Positions 6,031 to 8,220 of a stretch of 8,220 nucleotides of DNA are shown here, piece after piece. The stretch is taken from contig CACYKX010000146.1 in NCBI GenBank assembly GCA_902775075.1, positions 1-8,220 of the forward strand, read 5' to 3'. The DNA is from an uncultured Prevotellaceae bacterium. Lineage in GTDB: Bacteria; Bacteroidota; Bacteroidia; Bacteroidales; Bacteroidaceae. The notes beneath the pieces are model-generated. The model had not been told where the DNA came from. It saw only the letters and a program-made list of their open reading frames with translations, and did no database searches. The position numbers and the translations under genes are program-made. How positions within the stretch are numbered: the first letter of the stretch is position 1; each line of letters starts with the position of its first letter.

Positions 6031-6534
6031 TTATTTCTCCTTAGGTTGCTCCTCATATTCAGGAACATCATTTTTTTCCTCCTTCTTAGGAGCATGATGC
6101 TCGAAGACATCCATGATCTTGGTTTCGTTGATACTAGAAATCACATAATCAACGATAGAGCCCTTCATTGCTTCATCGACATGATTTACTGCACTAGCAA
6201 AGCTACCAGCCTGAACAAGATAAGTAACTGTAGAACGTTTCTCTTTCTCTGTTTTCTCATCGATAGTGATAAACTGCAACTTAGCTTTATACCACTTATC
6301 ATCTTTATCCATATCACTGAAGAAGATTTCACCATATGCAGCAGGAGAGATACTGGTAATCTTCATATCACCACTTATATATGACATCATTTCTTCAGTG
6401 ATAGCACTTTCTGCATCTGTGAAAGTAAAAGCATCGACAACATATTGTTCAACAACAGGCTTCTCCATGCCATCTTCCATCATCTTCTGATATTTCACTT
6501 TGGTCTCAAACCAAGTACTTGTTCTACTTCTCAT
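6031..6534 (-). CDS. DUF4494 protein with internal duplication
   Basis: This 167-residue protein has no signal peptide or membrane segment, so it is probably cytoplasmic. The N-terminus TWFETKVKYQKMMEDG and the VDAFTFTDAE segment are what I recognise as DUF4494, a Bacteroidota family of unknown function. Residues 8-72 and 81-145 look like two copies of one 65-residue unit. Shared features are W-[FY]-x-x-K near the start (W8/W81, K12/K85), Y-[VL]-V-x-A-x-[ST]-F-x-x-A (31-41 and 105-115), E/E and M/M (47/121, 49/123), and D-x-x-I-[TS]-S-I (56-62 and 129-135). The tail (147-167) is highly charged and likely disordered. It is the first gene of the leftward cluster, 11 nt before yggS, with a -7 box at 6576-6583. 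No function is proposed. Confidence 0.85.
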   Translation of the reverse strand: MRSRTSTWFETKVKYQKMMEDGMEKPVVEQYVVDAFTFTDAESAITEEMMSYISGDMKITSISPAAYGEIFFSDMDKDDKWYKAKLQFITIDEKTEKEKRSTVTYLVQAGSFASAVNHVDEAMKGSIVDYVISSINETKIMDVFEHHAPKKEEKNDVPEYEEQPKEK

Positions 6535-6575
6535 TTTATATATAGGTTTATATTTTCATTAAAATTCTTGCCATG

Positions 6576-6583
6576 CAAAAATA
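6576..6583 (-). promoter_or_regulatory. -7 box for the leftward five-gene cluster
   Basis: On the minus strand TATTTTTG (6583 down to 6576) matches TAnnTTTG exactly and is followed by CA, giving a start near 6569 and a leader of about 35 nt before the ATG at 6534. I see no clear TTTG at the -33 position. It is the only good match upstream of this gene, and the downstream genes are too tightly packed for promoters between them. Confidence 0.5.
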
Positions 6584-6605
6584 ACAAAATAAAATGAAAT
6601 AGAAA

Positions 6606-6652
6606 TATCACAAGAGTGATAAATATTAAAAAAGAGCGTTTTTTAAATATTT
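6606..6652. promoter_or_regulatory. Two adjacent inverted repeats between divergent promoters
   Basis: TATCAC (6606-6611) and GTGATA (6616-6621) form a perfect 6-bp dyad around AAGA. Directly next to it, a 13-base AT-rich arm (6621-6633) pairs with 6639-6652 around GAGCG, with one bulged A. The pair sits between the leftward -7 box (6576-6583) and the rightward ones (6678-6695). The first could be an operator serving either direction. The second could be an AT-rich upstream element or simply biased composition. Confidence 0.3.
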
Positions 6653-6677
6653 CTCCTTTTCATTTACCTATTCTCGA

Positions 6678-6695
6678 TATATTTGTTTATCTTTG
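6678..6695 (+). promoter_or_regulatory. Tandem -7 boxes of the aminotransferase gene
   Basis: TATATTTG (6678-6685) and TATCTTTG (6688-6695) both match TAnnTTTG, 10 bp apart. The second is followed by CA, as for the other boxes in this window, and would start transcription near 6702, about 25 nt before the ATG at 6727. No clear -33 TTTG is seen for either. Whether one or both are used cannot be decided by eye. Confidence 0.55.
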
Positions 6696-6726
6696 CACCT
6701 TGATAATTAACAAATGATACAGAATC

Positions 6727-7932
6727 ATGCCTGAAATATCAGTTCGTGGACTTGAGATGCCTGAGTCACCTATTAGGAAATTGGCTCCTTTGGCTACAGC
6801 AGCTAAAGATCGTGGCATAAAAGTTTATCACTTAAATATTGGTCAACCTGACCTCCCCACTCCACAATGTGGCCTTGATGCGCTAAAACATATCGACCGC
6901 ACGGTATTGGAGTATTCTCCTAGTCAAGGATATTTGAGTTATCGTACTAAACTCGTTGACTACTACAAGAAATTTAACATCGACGTTACTCCCGACGATA
7001 TTATTATCACAGCCGGAGGTAGTGAGGCTGTGCTCTTTGCATTCATGAGTTGTTTGAATCCTGGCGACGAAATTATCGTACCAGAGCCAGCTTACGCCAA
7101 CTACATGGCCTTTGCCATCTCAGCTGGTGCAAAGATACGTACAATAGCGACAACCATAGATGAAGGATTTTCTCTACCAAAGGTTGAAAAGTTTGAGGAA
7201 CTCATCAATGAGCGTACTCGAGCTATTATGATTTGTAATCCTAACAACCCAACAGGCTATCTATATACACGAAGAGAGATGAATCAAATTCGAGATTTGG
7301 TAAAGAAATATGATCTTTATCTATTCTCTGATGAGGTGTATAGAGAGTATATCTACACCGGTTCTCCCTACATTAGTGCCATGCACTTAAAAGGTATCGA
7401 AGAGAATGTTGTACTCATCGACTCTGTATCAAAGCGATATTCCGAGTGCGGTATTCGCGTGGGTGCGCTAATAACCAAGAACGAGAAGATCCGTAAAGCC
7501 GTAATGAAATTCTGTCAGGCACGTTTAAGTCCTCCTCTCATTGGACAAATAGTAGCAGAGGCTTCACTTGATGCCCCTGAGGAATATTATCGTGACGTAT
7601 ACGATGAATATGTAGAGAGACGTAAGTGCCTCATTGATGGATTAAATCGCATTCCTGGCGTTTACTCTCCTATTCCTATGGGTGCATTCTACACCGTAGC
7701 AAAGTTACCAGTGGATGATGCCGAGAAGTTCTGTCGCTGGTGCTTACAAGATTTCAACTATGAGAATGAGACCGTCATGATGGCTCCTGCCGCAGGTTTC
7801 TATACGACACCAGGTGCAGGAATCAATCAAGTACGCATCGCTTATGTATTAAAGAAAGCAGATTTGGAAAGAGCTCTTTTTGTGCTTCGCAAAGCACTGG
7901 AAGCCTATCCTGGAAGAATTGACGAGGAATAA
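6727..7932 (+). CDS. Class I/II PLP-dependent aminotransferase (aspartate aminotransferase-like)
   Basis: This 401-residue cytoplasmic fold-type I enzyme is full length for the family. It moves an amino group between an amino acid and a 2-oxo acid. Visible active-site elements are the AGGSEA segment that holds the PLP phosphate (96-101), NPNNPTG (171-177, with N174 near the PLP ring), SDEVY (201-205, with D202 bonding the pyridine nitrogen and Y205 the ring oxygen), SVSKRYSECGIRVG (233-246, with K236 forming the Schiff base and R244 binding phosphate) and R370 in NQVRIAY, which binds the substrate carboxylate. It resembles the AspC/AlaA-like subgroup, but the amino acid used cannot be fixed by eye. 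The start codon is supported by the -7 box about 30 nt upstream. A permease gene follows after 4 nt, suggesting co-transcription without an obvious functional link. Confidence 0.93.
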   Translation: MPEISVRGLEMPESPIRKLAPLATAAKDRGIKVYHLNIGQPDLPTPQCGLDALKHIDRTVLEYSPSQGYLSYRTKLVDYYKKFNIDVTPDDIIITAGGSEAVLFAFMSCLNPGDEIIVPEPAYANYMAFAISAGAKIRTIATTIDEGFSLPKVEKFEELINERTRAIMICNPNNPTGYLYTRREMNQIRDLVKKYDLYLFSDEVYREYIYTGSPYISAMHLKGIEENVVLIDSVSKRYSECGIRVGALITKNEKIRKAVMKFCQARLSPPLIGQIVAEASLDAPEEYYRDVYDEYVERRKCLIDGLNRIPGVYSPIPMGAFYTVAKLPVDDAEKFCRWCLQDFNYENETVMMAPAAGFYTTPGAGINQVRIAYVLKKADLERALFVLRKALEAYPGRIDEE

Positions 7933-7936
7933 AAAA

Positions 7937-8220
7937 ATGAATCTCCCATACTTTATAGCAAATAGAATATATTCTGACAAGAGCGACAAAAAACGTGTTG
8001 CCCGACCAGCCATTCAAATAGCCACACTAGGTGTAGCTATCGGATTAGCCGTAATGATAATCTCTGTTTGCGTAGTATTGGGATTTAAGCACACTATCAG
8101 AGACAAAGTCGTAGGATTCGGATCACATATTGTTGTCGGCGATTTTATGACTATTCAGTCGAATGCCAACTATCCAATAGTGATGAATGATTCCATGATA
8201 GGCGAAATCAAGAAGATTCC
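7937..8220 (+). CDS. FtsX/LolC-LolE-type ABC transporter permease (5' part only)
   Basis: An open frame starts at ATG 7937, 4 nt after the aminotransferase stop, and runs off the window after 94 codons. Its beginning is MNLPYFIANRIYSDKSDKKR. One strong membrane segment follows at about residues 26-50 (from AIQIATLGVAIGLAVMIISV through VVLGF), then KHTIRDKVVGFGSHIVVGDF. A short basic N-terminus, one transmembrane helix, GF, then a conserved segment leading into a periplasmic domain is the pattern of LolC/LolE permeases, which extract lipoproteins from the inner membrane, and of the wider MacB/FtsX family. The periplasmic domain and the last three helices would lie beyond the window. Its ATPase partner is not visible, so LolCE and another FtsX-like exporter remain alternatives. 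Confidence 0.8.
   Translation, partial: MNLPYFIANRIYSDKSDKKRVARPAIQIATLGVAIGLAVMIISVCVVLGFKHTIRDKVVGFGSHIVVGDFMTIQSNANYPIVMNDSMIGEIKKI

Noticed and set aside
7823..8017. 64-codon open frame on the - strand spanning the aminotransferase end
   Set aside because: It is antisense to two genes with strong family matches and has no promoter or family resemblance.

Overview
The window looks like chromosomal DNA of a member of the Bacteroidota, most likely the Prevotella/Bacteroides branch. Three things point there: several intergenic regions carry the Bacteroidota -7 promoter element TAnnTTTG, starts lack clear Shine-Dalgarno sequences, and three proteins belong to families I know mainly from this phylum (DUF4494, DUF4421, DUF1460). 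No rRNA, tRNA, CRISPR array, insertion sequence or phage gene is visible. Genus-level placement is inference.

Layout, left to right. Positions 1-501 hold no protein gene. They contain a leftward promoter (28-59) for something outside the window, a rightward promoter (242-272) followed about 100 nt later by a 9-bp hairpin (349-378; a possible small RNA unit), and the promoter of the next gene. At 502-1689 (+) lies a class A flavodiiron protein (FprA type), a cytoplasmic reductase of O2 or NO. It ends at a terminator hairpin that runs into the 3' end of a convergent Fur-family regulator (1724-2155, -). Upstream of that regulator is an array of 16-bp palindromes repeating exactly every 22 bp (2206-2309), the most unusual non-coding feature here.

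Next is a tight leftward cluster of five genes, read from 6534 down to 2322: a DUF4494 protein with a visible internal duplication, the PLP-homeostasis protein YggS/PLPBP, a Gfo/Idh/MocA oxidoreductase, an exported DUF4421 protein (probable outer-membrane barrel), and an exported DUF1460 protein (NlpC/P60-like cysteine amidase fold). Gaps are 11 and 16 nt, then overlaps of 13 and 4 nt, so this is very probably one operon with translational coupling in its last three genes.

A 192-nt divergent intergenic region (6535-6726) has a -7 box for each direction and two inverted repeats between them. To its right, on the + strand, are a class I/II PLP-dependent aminotransferase (6727-7932) and, 4 nt later, the start of an FtsX/LolC-LolE-type ABC transporter permease cut by the window edge (7937-8220).

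Most genes are ordinary housekeeping or phylum-conserved functions. The items I would look at again are the 22-bp phased palindrome array upstream of the Fur-type gene, the altered metal-ligand positions in that regulator, the two-fold repeat in the DUF4494 protein, the coupled DUF4421-DUF1460 envelope pair, and the possible small RNA at about 279-378.
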